Program-made: the position numbers and the translations under genes | NCBI GenBank assembly: GCA_034509925.1 | Contig: CM067526.1 | Location: 7,815,244 to 7,879,243 of the forward strand | Direction of reading: 5' to 3' | Origin: Hirudinaria manillensis | Taxonomy: Eukaryota; Annelida; Clitellata; Hirudinida; Hirudinidae | DNA length: 64,000 nt | Part shown: positions 14,667-25,700 of the stretch, in pieces | Layout: the number at the start of each line of letters is the position of its first letter | How positions within the stretch are numbered: position 1 is the stretch's first letter | Notes under the pieces: model-generated | Told to the model about the DNA's origin: nothing | Database searches by the model: none | What the model saw: the letters and a program-made list of their open reading frames with translations, nothing else

Positions 14667-17600
14667 ATGTTGAACAACGACAATCTGAATCACCACCACC
14701 ATCATCATCAACCTCAACAACAACACAAACAACTGGACAGTTCCACTGCTTCGCTCATACTCATGGAAACCTTGTTTAGAGAAAGACCATCCACAAAGGT
14801 CATTATTCACAGTTGTTTTTTTATTTATTTATAAACTCTATGTTTTTCCAGTTTTTTAACCACTTGAAACAATTGCTCGTGACAGCAACCGGATCAAACA
14901 TTCAGTCAAGTACGTCACGTCCAACAATCACAACAGCCTCACAGCACCAACAACAGCAATCATCAAGCAACAATACAACAACTTACAAAACTACATGCAA
15001 CTACTGCCCCCGTCAAAGTTTTTCCAAATCATTTCTTCTTCCACGCAAATCTCCTGGATCAAGCAGCCAAGAATCAACAACACCAGCAAAGGCAACAACT
15101 GCTGAATCAGTTCCTATCGTATAACAACAACAGCAACAACATTTTACCACAGGCCAGATTGGCAGCCTATCTCAGCCAGCAGAGCATGCTTGCCGACATC
15201 AAAAACTTCTACCATAGCAACAACAACAACAACAAGCCTATGTTGTCATCGGATGATCCTTCAACAACAACAACGTGCCCTCCTGCCACAGCATCTCTCC
15301 AACAACTCCAGCAACAAATCTTCAACTTTCCGACTACAAAGTTTCGCTCCAAGTTTGACTCAAGATCAGAGTTTGCAGATTACAGAGGTCATTGGAGAGT
15401 CGAGCATTTCTTAAATTATTTTATTAAATCGAACAAAAAATATATATTTTTACATTTTTATAGTTTACAAAAATAAATGAAAATCAGTTTGAGATAAAAA
15501 AAAAATGTTCAAATGCCGGATGTTTACAGACACGGCAAGGTGAGAAATCATGCTAAACTGAATTTGAAATTAATTTATTTTTAGAACGAAAATCAGAAAG
15601 CGAAATCCAACAATCCCCACCAAAGTTGACACCCGAATGTCCTGATGTCGTCAAACCAAAGAAGGTGCCCAAATTTCCAACGACTTCTGATTCTCCGTGT
15701 TTCTCTGGTGCTTCCACTTCTCCACCGATCCGCAGTCCTTTCAATCCATCAACTGCTTCCATAAAATGTGAACTCAGACACGAAGAGGATGCTGAATCCA
15801 GCTTTGAAACTCATAGGTCCTCGAGATCAGATCTCAAGTTCAGTGTAAACGCCATCTTGTCAGCGGGACCCACAGTTACCAAAGATCTCAAAAGTGATTG
15901 TTATTTTTTATCCAGAATTTTTAAATAATTATTTCAAAATAGTCGTTGTTATTTTCCAAAAATTTTATTTGAGAATCTTCTTGGAATATATTGAGGAGTG
16001 TAAAACCATTCTAAAATCATGAGGATCAATTGAAATGCACCATCTTCGAACTTTTAAGCCATGGAAATACAAACGAGGATACAAATATTTTTTAAACTAA
16101 TAAAGGTTATTTATCTCCATGCATGTTAATATTAAAATGTAAAAATCAAATTAACATAATTCTCTTCAAAACAGAAGAATGCCAGAAACTGAAAAAAGAA
16201 TCCTTATCTTCTACATCGTCACCTTCTCCATTAACATCGTCGTCGTCATCTTCATCTTTGGTTGTGCCTACAGAGAACAAAGGCGCCGAGGTCCATTTCA
16301 AGACAGGGGCTTTATACCACGGCTTCATTAAGCCAAACCCTGGTCACCAACCAAACCCCTACTCCCATTTTTCCGGGCCAATTCACTTCAACCAATCAGA
16401 ATCGTCGTCTTTTATGACATCTGCAGCTCCAGTAAATCACATCATGATAGCTAATAATATCCGCCAATCGCATCACCCTTACGGCCTCTTGCCCAACGAC
16501 GCGGTAGGAAGCATTCCGGGTACTGGAATTTCACCTGGTTCTATTTTTAGGATGCCTTATGACGCCATGGATGCGTTCAAGCAGACATATTTTCAAGGTC
16601 AGTCAGTGAGCACCTGCTCTATCAATATTCAATTCCTCGAAAACATTGCATTGAGGAATATATTATCATATAATTTATAATTTTTGGAGGAGGAGGTATG
16701 TTTGGCCTGCACAGCACCCTTTCATTTCTCGGGGGCCTGAGGGGCAAACCACGACGCGGGATGTTGAGGAGGGCCGTGTTCTCGGATTTCCAGCGCAAGG
16801 GACTGGAAAAGGTCTTCATCAAGCAAAAATACATCAGCAAACCAGATAGGAAAAAACTGGCAGAAAAACTCGGACTCAAAGATTCTCAAGTTAGTATCGA
16901 GTGAGTGAGTGAGTGAGTGAGTGAGTGAGTGAGTGAGTGAGTGAGTGAGTGAGTGAGTGAGTGAGTGAGTGAGTGAGTGAGTGAGTGAGTGAGTGAGTGA
17001 GTGAGTGAGTGAGTGAGTGAGTGAGTGAGTGAGTGAGTGAGTGAGTGAGTGAGTGAGTGAGTGAGTGAGTGAGTGAGTGAGTGAGTGAGTGAGTGAGTGA
17101 GTGAGTGAGTGAGTGAGTGAGTGAGTGAGTGAGTGAGTGAGTGAGTGAGTGAGTGAGTGAGTGAGTGAGTGAGTGAGTGAGTGAGTGAGTGAGTGAGTGA
17201 GTGAGTGAGTGAGTGAGTGAGTGAGTGAGTGAGTGAGTGAGTGAGTGAGTGAGTGAGTGAGTGAGTGAGTGAGTGAGTGAGTGAGTGAGTGAGTGAGTGA
17301 GTGAGTGAGTGAGTGAGTGAGTGAGTGAGTGAGTGAGTGAGTGAGTGAGTGAGTGAGTGAGTGAGTGAGTGAGTGAGTGAGTGAGTGAGTGAGTGAGTGA
17401 GTGAGTGAGTGAGTGAGTGAGTGAGTGAGTGAGTGAGTGAGTGAGTGAGTGAGTGAGTGAGTGAGTGAGTGAGTGAGTGAGTGAGTGAGTGAGTGAGTGA
17501 GTGAGTGAGTGAGTGAGTGAGTGAGTGAGTGAGTGAGTGAGTGAGTGAGTGAGTGAGTGAGTGAGTGAGTGAGTGAGTGAGTGAGTGAGTGAGTGAGTGA

Positions 17601-19130
17601 GTGAGTGAGTGAGTGAGTGAGTGAGTGAGTGAGTGAGTGAGTGAGTGAGTGAGTGAAGGAATGAATATTTCTTGGATTCGATGACCAGAAGTTTCATAAG
17701 ACAAAATGGTGGATAGTTTTGTTCATTCAAGCATGAATGACTGACGCCATCCATTTATTAGAGAAGCGAGGAAATGAAATATTAAAAACCTGGCGTCACG
17801 TGTGACGTGCTGATGACGATCATCAATAATATTTAAATCGTCATAAAAAATCACCTTTTTTTATCACCTTTATCGCATTTATATCATCATTAATAATAAT
17901 ATTTTCGTTTTAAAATTATTATCATTTAATGATTAATATCGATATTTATGTTATTGTTGTTGTTGTTGTTAATTTGAGATACAAAAACGTTTACGCTTTC
18001 CATGAAATTACGAACGATGAACATCCACAGCAATGACTTAGACCCAACATCAATCTTCTTCAGCAATTAACTCGAACAATCACATTTTATGATTTCTAAG
18101 GTTATAACATCTGTTGAAGGTTGTTTCAAAGATCACGCAAACACGTGCTGAATTGAGTCCCTGAGTAATTTATGCGAAACTCAAATTCATTATCGATCCT
18201 CATTTTCTACTCACTCTGACGGTGAGGCTTCGCGGCCATCTTGGGGAGGCTATGGGGAGACGGGTAGCTCTCCTTAGAGAGCACATGCAGACGATTCAAT
18301 GTGTCCCACGCTTGTCATTGGAGGGAATTCACACGTGTTGAATGCTTGAGTGCATTTGCTGATCGCGCGTCAACAAGTGCTTGAAGCCGATTATGGGATG
18401 TTGGTCTCGCGTTGAATAAATATCAATTGATTAAATCACATAAAGCAATAACGTACGATGTTAACGATTATAATTGATATTTGTCAATTTAGTTTTTAAA
18501 CGAGATTTAATTTTTTTTTCGCAGGTGAAAATTTGGTTTCAAAATCGTAGAATGAAATGGCGCAACAACAAGGAACGTGAAATGCTCACTTCAGTTTCTA
18601 GCGTCAACCAGAAGATCACCAACAACAACAACAACATCAACAACCAAAGCAACAGCAACAGAATCATAGGTGCATGCGAGGGCATGGCCAATAATCACCT
18701 TGGCAAGAAATCTTTCCACCAATCAGAAGAGGGGGCGGCATCATTTAAAATCCCAAACAACTCGATTGGTCGAGAGAGGGATCAGTCTGCTCAGACAAAC
18801 AACACAAGCAGCAGAAACTTCTGTCGTCTCGATGGAGTCGTGTTTAACGCAGCGGATCATTTTAAGGCGCCATTTGAAGTTCAACCTAGAGCTGGTGACC
18901 TTTTGACCGGTGACCTCGGCAACATCAAGCGAGAACCAATCAGCTGTCAGAATAAAGATGAACCCAACACCGATCCAATCAGTCGAACGAGGGCTGACGA
19001 TGACGACGAAGGAGATGAGGACGATGATGATCGGGGCGGTAGAATGGTGACTTATACCGACTATTCAGACCTTAATGATGATGATGATGGCGATGATGAC
19101 GAAGAAGATATCGATGTCGATTCGAGTTAA
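14667..19130 (+). CDS. Dbx: Dbx-family homeobox transcription factor, six exons
   Basis: Exons 14667-14798, 14886-15387, 15585-15893, 16175-16597, 16690-16889 and 18525-19130. All phases agree; 2172 nt gives 723 residues, about twice vertebrate DBX1. N-terminus: His/Gln-rich, then ASLILMETLFRERP (residues ~26-39), which resembles the FLIENLLR-type motif of Dbx. Residues ~45-211 are Asn/Gln-rich. DLKFSVNAILS (294-304) matches FLKFGVNAILS of DBX1. Homeodomain 479-538: GMLRRAVFSDFQRKGLEKVF, then YISKPDRKKLAEKLGLKDSQ and VKIWFQNRRMKWRNNKERE, diagnostic for Dbx. The intron between homeodomain residues 44 and 45 is the classic Dbx position. The C-terminus is acidic (about 50 residues of D/E), as in DBX1. 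It is a DNA-binding regulator of neural patterning in relatives. Donors gtcatt and gtgatt are weak. AATAAA lies at 19425. Exon 1 may have an earlier 5' partner. Confidence 0.88.
16899..17656 (+). repeat. (GTGA)n array, ~189 perfect units, at the homeobox intron donor
   Basis: 758 bp of uninterrupted GTGA. It begins nine bases after the true donor GT (16890) of Dbx exon 5 and lies wholly in intron 5. The sense strand has no C. TGA stops occur in every sense frame. The long THSL-repeat ORFs on the minus strand are repeat artefacts. The last units decay to aggaatgaat. Confidence 0.97.
18232..18243 (-). promoter_or_regulatory. YY1-type site (GCGGCCATCTTG) in Dbx intron 5
   Basis: The reverse complement CAAGATGGCCGC fits the YY1 consensus. 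It sits in a GC-richer patch (about 18220-18390) within an AT-rich intron, which suggests a regulatory element. Function is inference. Confidence 0.35.
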
Positions 19131-20297
19131 ACATAGTAAAGCTATACTGCATGATGATGATGATGATGCTTATGAAACCATGATTGCATTAATTAATTTA
19201 TTTATTTATTTATTCCGTGATTCCATTGAAGTTTACGAAATTTTATTCGTTTATTGCATCGACGATCTGACTTAATTACGGGCATAACAAGTTGTGCTGA
19301 ATTTATTTTATAAAAACCAATCATTCGACAACCATGTTACGAAACGTAAAACATGTCGAAGTATTTACAAATCAATTGATTTAAATTAAATTTAATAATT
19401 GCAACGAATGTAATTTTGATGACGAATAAAATTTTGAACTCTGTTTCCGACATATTTTCCACGATCATTTAAAGATATCTCCGGATGTCAGAAAATATAT
19501 CAGAAGAAAATTTTTTTTGGAACGAATTTGGAAAATAAAATGAAAATTTAAAAGAAAAAGTCGACGATGGTGGACATTTCACAAAATTAGCTCGAGCCAA
19601 ATTTAAAATTATACTTGACAACATTTTGGATTTGGAAGCAAATGAGAAAAAGTTTCATTTGGCGTCAGGCAAAAAGAAATAATTTACACAAATGCATTTG
19701 CGAAATTATTCTGACAGAAGTGAGTAGAAAAAAAAAATTTTTTATTGGCAATTTGTAATAAATATTACTTATATTGTGATTAATGAGAAGCACAACCAGG
19801 TTTAAAACATTTTTCTTGCAAGCCATTACGGCACACTCAACTCGATTCGTTTAAATTCCTGAGCTCACGAACTGCTTTTCAAGCGGATCACGTAGATTTC
19901 GGGAAAGAAAGAAACACTTAAGAATCACTGTGTTTGACATGTGACTCTCGTTAAGATCATATTTTCAGATGCAAATGTATCAAAAATTGTGAATAAAAAC
20001 GAGAACAATTTTGTCCTATTCAGAAAAAAAAAAATTTATTATAAAATATTTATGTAATTAATCAATCTTCAAATCAAATTCTGAATTATTTTATGCGTCA
20101 ACAAGATATAAATTCACTTTTAGCATTTCGTGTTAGTAATAGAGACGCTACACAAGATAGTTTATTTTTATTGCTTCTTGGTTTCGAGATTGATAATTTA
20201 CGCCAAATATATCATTAAATTATGCCAGCTCTGTTGAGGGCTAATTGCTTGATTGTGGGTTAGTAGCTAATATGTTTGGTCATTTCATGTAGGTACA

Positions 20298-21334
20298 ATG
20301 CTTGAATTAAACGTGAAATGCTTAGGTGATGAGGGAGTAGGAAAAAGCGCTTTAGGGCAAGTCTTTCAGAGTGATAATTGTCAATTTCAAAAGAATTACA
20401 TCATGGTAAATTGCTTACAAATAACCAAGAAAATTTTAGAATAACGTTATTCACTCGTATATTCAGACAACGAGTCTCGAAATTTCATCAAAGATGATTT
20501 TGTTACCAGAACTTCACATCAACTTGGTAAGAAGCAATGAATGTTACCAAGATTGATTTTGTGTTAGAATTCATTGTTTAAAATCCAGGAAATATTTTTG
20601 ATGAACACATCAGGAAAAGAAATATTCTACGAGATGAATGAAAGACAGGTTTGTTAGATGATCTAACCAAATAAATTTTTCAAAAATATTTTCTTAAATT
20701 CTAGATAAGTGATCCTGATATGGCCCTGATTATGTATGATGTAACAAATGAGGAATCCTTCAAGACAGTCACCAGATGGGCAGAGAGGATAAGAAGCTTC
20801 AGAAACTCTAAGGACATTCCAAGTAAGAAACTGCTGCATTTTTTAATTAATCAAATGAAAACGTGTTCCAGAAGTAGAATAAAAATTCAAAGCAGAAATA
20901 TGTTAATGCTTTGATGCATCAACGCTTCAATGTAAAATGTAATCCTCTCTTTTCCAGTTATTTTGGTTGGAAATAAGGTGGACTTGGAGGAACAAAGGAG
21001 AGTCCCGAACGACATGGGACAACAAATGGCACAATCTTTGGGTGTGCATCACATGGAATGCTCAGCTGTGAATATTTATTTATTTTTATTTAACTAATTT
21101 AAGATCATTTTGCATTGTAGTCTCACTGTAAATTAAATATTTATTTTAGAAAGTTTCTTGCATTTTAGATAATGTATTTATGACTTTTCAATGTAATGTC
21201 ATTAATCTTTTATTGTTGGTTTTCATTTCCAGAAAAATATGCAAAACATCAATGAGATTTTCCTATATTTGTCTGAGCAGCACTGTTCCTCCAAAAACCT
21301 GGTTGGCCAATCAGAGCATTGGACAAGTTCTTAA
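20298..21334 (+). CDS. IFT27: IFT27 (RABL4), intraflagellar transport small GTPase
   Basis: Exons 20298-20405, 20467-20526, 20589-20648, 20705-20822, 20958-21067 and 21233-21334. Phases agree; 558 nt gives 185 residues (human IFT27 is 186). G1 is GDEGVGKS (10-17), followed by LGQVFQSDNCQFQKNY, close to human IFT27. G3 region reads LMNTSGKEIFYEM where human has FDSAGKELFSEM, so the G3 Asp is Asn62. ALIMYDVTNEESF (residues ~83-95) and ILVGNKVDL (G4, NKVD at 121-124) follow, then ECSA (G5, 149-152) and a short helical C-terminus. There is no C-terminal prenylation cysteine motif, as usual for IFT27. It acts in IFT complex B with IFT25 and in ciliary export of the BBSome and signalling receptors. 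Introns 1-3 are only 56-62 nt. AATAAA lies at 21402. Confidence 0.92.
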
Positions 21335-21499
21335 TGTTGCCTCATCACTACAATTTTATCAGGCATAACTGACTGTTACATAATTTTGTTTGTTTTTTAT
21401 TAATAAAGTAATAAGAACATTTAATGTACTTTTATTTATTTTGGCTGTTTGGGATAAACCATTTCTCATGTAAAAGTTCAGTTAAAAAAATAATTCAAA

Positions 21500-22017
21500 A
21501 TGTTTCAAAATTGTTTTATTGTAACATTTATTCTTGGAATTATTTTTGCATGCATCCTGGGAACAGTCATTTGCCTTATAAAATTAATTAAACAAGTATG
21601 ATAAATATTTATTTTTACACATGCGACCCCTTCACATTAGTGAAATTAAAAACTTGAAATGCCCCAATTTTGAAGATGTTTGAAGATAAATATTGAAATT
21701 ATATGTAAAAAAAAGTTGTCAACTGGATTCATTTAAACAACGATGAGCATGAAAGTCTCATTGATTGACTGGCATTCACTTTAAATATTTTAGAGTCGAT
21801 GATGAAACTGTTTCTTGAACATGAAATAACTTCACTGTGGTGCAGATGTTATGGTACTTTTATCGTTTTAAAATTTAAATGCAATTTCACAAAACGTTCC
21901 CAAATTGGTTGTCTTTCTGTAAAAGTAAACGTAAAAATATTTCCGTTCGGGATAACCATAGTTAAGAATGCAGATCCGAAGGACCTCTTATGTTTTGTGT
22001 GCAGAAATGAACAATAA
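21500..22017 (+). CDS. Candidate two-exon small membrane or secreted protein
   Basis: Exon 1 (21500-21595) starts with ATG: MFQNC, then a single hydrophobic helix (FIVTFILGIIFACILGTVIC, residues 6-25) and LIKLIKQ, ending in phase 0 at a gtatga donor. Exon 2 could be 21796-22017 after an acceptor in attttagag. It reads SMMKLFLEHEITSLWCRCYG, a Cys- and Lys-rich middle, and ends PKDLLCFVCRNEQ. The joined product would be 105 residues with a signal-anchor and six cysteines in exon 2. An AATAAA (22013) overlaps the stop codon. No family is recognised. The frame length and helix argue for it; the weak donor and the AT-rich setting argue against. Confidence 0.3.
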
Positions 22018-22760
22018 ACCGTCATTTTTACTATTATTTTTATTGTTAGTATTAAATCAGTAAATCAATTAATACAAATTTTAAGGAAATTCTAAGGTTA
22101 ACGCTATTTTAACATGTCTTCTACATTTCTTAAGTATAGAACTGCTTCTAGCACCAAGAAAAGGTTAGAAAACATTCGACATTTTGAACACGATAACTTA
22201 CTACCATGATTCAACTGTCTACCATAAACTCATAACTGCTCTCTTTGACCTAGTAAGTGTCAGAAACACTTTGAATTCAAAGGTTTTCGTTTTGGAAGTG
22301 CCATCTAGTGAGTTGAAGGCCAAATTTATATTTGCATTTGCATTACATTTGGACCATGAATATTCGTTTCTAACCATGTACTAGATTAATAAGATTATTT
22401 TTTTCGTAGTTAACCTGTTTATTGGAACACTGTCTAGCAGTTGAACGTGAGCACTAAAGCGTCGAAATTTCGTTTAAAACGGATGTTGACACCAAACAAA
22501 AAAATCATCTTTTGGAAAAAAGCGTCTTTTGGTTCGGCAATTGTGCGAAATAATGAAGCCAAGTGCAGATAAAAATAATAAAAAGACTACTTAGAAAAAG
22601 TAAAACATCAAGTCACATCAACAGGAACACGTGGAATTACGTAATTACAAATTTTAGTAACATTGTAAGAATATAACAGGATGAAAAAAAATTCAGTTAG
22701 TCATTTTCTAAATGAAAATCAGTCGTTTTGAGAGTCGCATAGGGTGATAATCGTTTACGT
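22018..22760. other. Intergenic stretch
   Basis: AT-rich, no supported gene. It includes the 3' side of the coiled-coil gene; TTTATT at 22418 (AATAAA on the minus strand) may be its poly(A) signal. Confidence 0.5.
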
Positions 22761-25700
22761 TCAAGAGAAGTCTTGAACTAAGGAGTTCAAAAGCATATTC
22801 CTCCTTTCGTCAGCCGTTAGTGTCGCCGAACCTCTGTGTCTTTGAGGTGAATGTTGCAATGGAACCAAGTTTTGACATTCCTGGCGCTTGCGATTAACGT
22901 TAGGAGAGCGACTGATGTGAATCGCCAAATTCCCACCATTAATCAAACAAGTCCCAGTTCGCAGTCCCTGTCCGTCTGCCGTGTGTCTCCTACTGCTGTG
23001 ATGCTTTCTCTGAGGGGGCTTCTGTCGATTGTTTCTGGAATGATGTCTCAATCCGTCAGAGCTGGAGCTGAGGTCGCTCGGAACTTCGTTCTCGGAGTCG
23101 CTTTCGAATGGAAAATCCCGGGCATCTTCCGATTTGCAATTGTCATCGGAACGTCGACGACTTTCGGTCTGATCCACGAAGGCGCTGAAAGATTTCCTGG
23201 TAGGAGAGATGCTACCCAGGGATGCACTCAGTTTCACTGTACCGTTCTGATTAATTTTTATGCTCTCGTCGGTGCCGGCCAAAAAGTCGATGGATTTGTG
23301 ATTGGATCTGCTGGATGCTTTGACCTTTTTATCTGTGATCTTCTTGGTATGTTTCGAAGAATTCTTCTGAAATAGGCAACAAAATTTTATTTTTCACGGA
23401 AATGAAAAATTACTGACATAAAAGCTGAAGTGCTAGCATAAAATAAGGTCGAAAATATCTTGAAAGTTTTAAGTTAAAACACTCTGCCGAAACAAGACGT
23501 TTTAGATAGCGCCATACTTAAAGAGATTGCAATTGTAACTTGATACTCATTATTATTGATACAAAGAAAAAGATCTAAGATATGCAGGTGGTGATAGCTA
23601 CAGTGTATTAATAATGGACAAATGGTTTACATTTCCCTCTGGGTTGTGTATCGTATATCGGCTTTATTAATCGATAAAAGAAGATGGATAGCACAAGATG
23701 AACCTAATTAGCCCTAATGAAACCAAGTCAGGAAAGTGATTGTACGTTGCCCACGCAGTCTTCATTATAAGCCCAATGTTATCCCAGTTTCATTTGTGTT
23801 TGTTTGAAGTGGTTTTTAATCGAAGTTGTGGTGCCAGCTGGATTATGCATTCTAGTATTTTGATAATTAAACTTTAAAACTTAAATGGCGTTAAAAGACG
23901 TTAGATTCTATTTAGAATTTAAATGAGAAATGAAGCGTATATTATACATAGAAAAGCAGTTATTTATCAATTTGAAGTAATTAATCAACTCCTTTAAATA
24001 AACCAAGGTCCCAGTCAATTCATTTGAATTAGTCCCAGTGCAATAATAATTCAGTGCAATCTCTGAGAGTCAGCAAATTTATTGGCATTGTAACAAAACT
24101 GGAAATGATACTTTATTGTCCATAAAAACCTCACAAAAAGATATCTCACAAGAAATTTTCAAACTCAAAATTGAAAGTGTTTCAAGTATACTATTTCAAT
24201 GAAAACTTGAAAAGATGAATTACTGATTCAAAGCTTGTGATAAAATTTTAAAAAGTGGACATCAACATCATCAAGTATTTCCTATTTCAGTGGTCCATAA
24301 AAGTGAAGATCAATGGAATAATAACTCACTTGGATATCCTTCTTCAGTTGGTCCACCAATTCTCCGTGTTCTGCATCTCTCAATTTGGAAAGTACTGCTT
24401 CTTCTTTGTACTGTTGAATGATCAGTACAATTATTTGATTCATCTAGAATTGTTGGATTTTCATTGTTAAATGTTTCAAATGTCCGTAATTGTCAATAAA
24501 AAAGCTACCTTCTCGTTCAAATCTTCGATTGTGAGTCTGAGGTCATTGATCAAGAACTGGAGTTCCCTTTCCTTGCCTTTTGCTTCCACAAGCATTTCCT
24601 TGTGTTTCAACAGAGCACACTCCAGCCTCTCCAGTTGCATCTCGCGTAGGGATATCTGCAATAACAGCCATTCACTTAAAGGATTGCATTAACTTGACCA
24701 TTCGGAAATATTTACGGAATCGTAAATTAGTGGTAATTCATTATTTATTGACTCGCCTTGCACTGAAATGATGAACTCATGATATTTTAATCACCAAAGT
24801 GCATCGAAATTATACATGTACATGTCAGCTGAGTGAGAGTTGCATTACCGTGACAGCAGAATGTAACGTCTTTTGGCTTACATCAGAAATAATTTTTGTA
24901 AACATTATTTCCCAAAAGATTGGCCAAAGGTTATGTACCGACAAGTTTGATTGAATGTTTCGACAGGTGCTTCCTTTCTAAGTTTCAAGTTCCACTCCTA
25001 TTATTGAGATGATGTTATTATTATTATTATTCCTATTATCGAGATGATGATGTTATTATTATTACTGCTAGTCTTATTATTGAGATGATGTCGTTATTAT
25101 TATTATTGTTATTCCTATTATTGAGATGGTGTTGTTGTTATTATTATTATTATTCCTATTATTTAAATGTTATTATTATTCCTATTATTGAGACATTAGG
25201 CCTGTGTTCTCATCAATTCCTTAATTCTTTCTAGGGTCTATTTTGAACCATTTACTTATTCTAAATCGAATTTTAGCACTTTAAGAAGTCACTTTTTTTC
25301 CTGATATTTTCTATTAAAAAAATTCTAAATCGATAATTTGGAACAAAAGTGTACACCACACAGTTTTTTGGAACGCTTTATGATGGCATAAAACCATTAA
25401 CATCATCCAGGCGTGACCATTAAATAAATAAACATTACCGTGGAGTTCACTCTAATTTTCTGGAGTGGATTGCTTAGTATTTTCATAAAAATTCTACCGA
25501 CTTATTGAACACTGTTTGTTAATATTATTATTATTATTATAAACCAGAGTTTAAATTATAAGTTAGTATAATATAATATTAATATTATTATTTTTCCTAG
25601 TATTATAATGTTTATTATATATGCTATATATGTTTATTATGTTTATAATATATTATAAAATATTAATAATAGTAATAATAATATAACCACTATTAATATT

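Noticed and set aside
16886-17754. Minus-strand ORFs of 272-287 codons made of THSL repeats
   Set aside because: They are the reverse reading of the GTGA array; a tetranucleotide repeats its codons every 12 nt and stays open by chance. They overlap the Dbx homeobox exon and intron.
22851-23375. 174-codon plus-strand ORF
   Set aside because: Shadow of the last exon of the coiled-coil gene, whose minus frame has good splice signals and protein-like composition.
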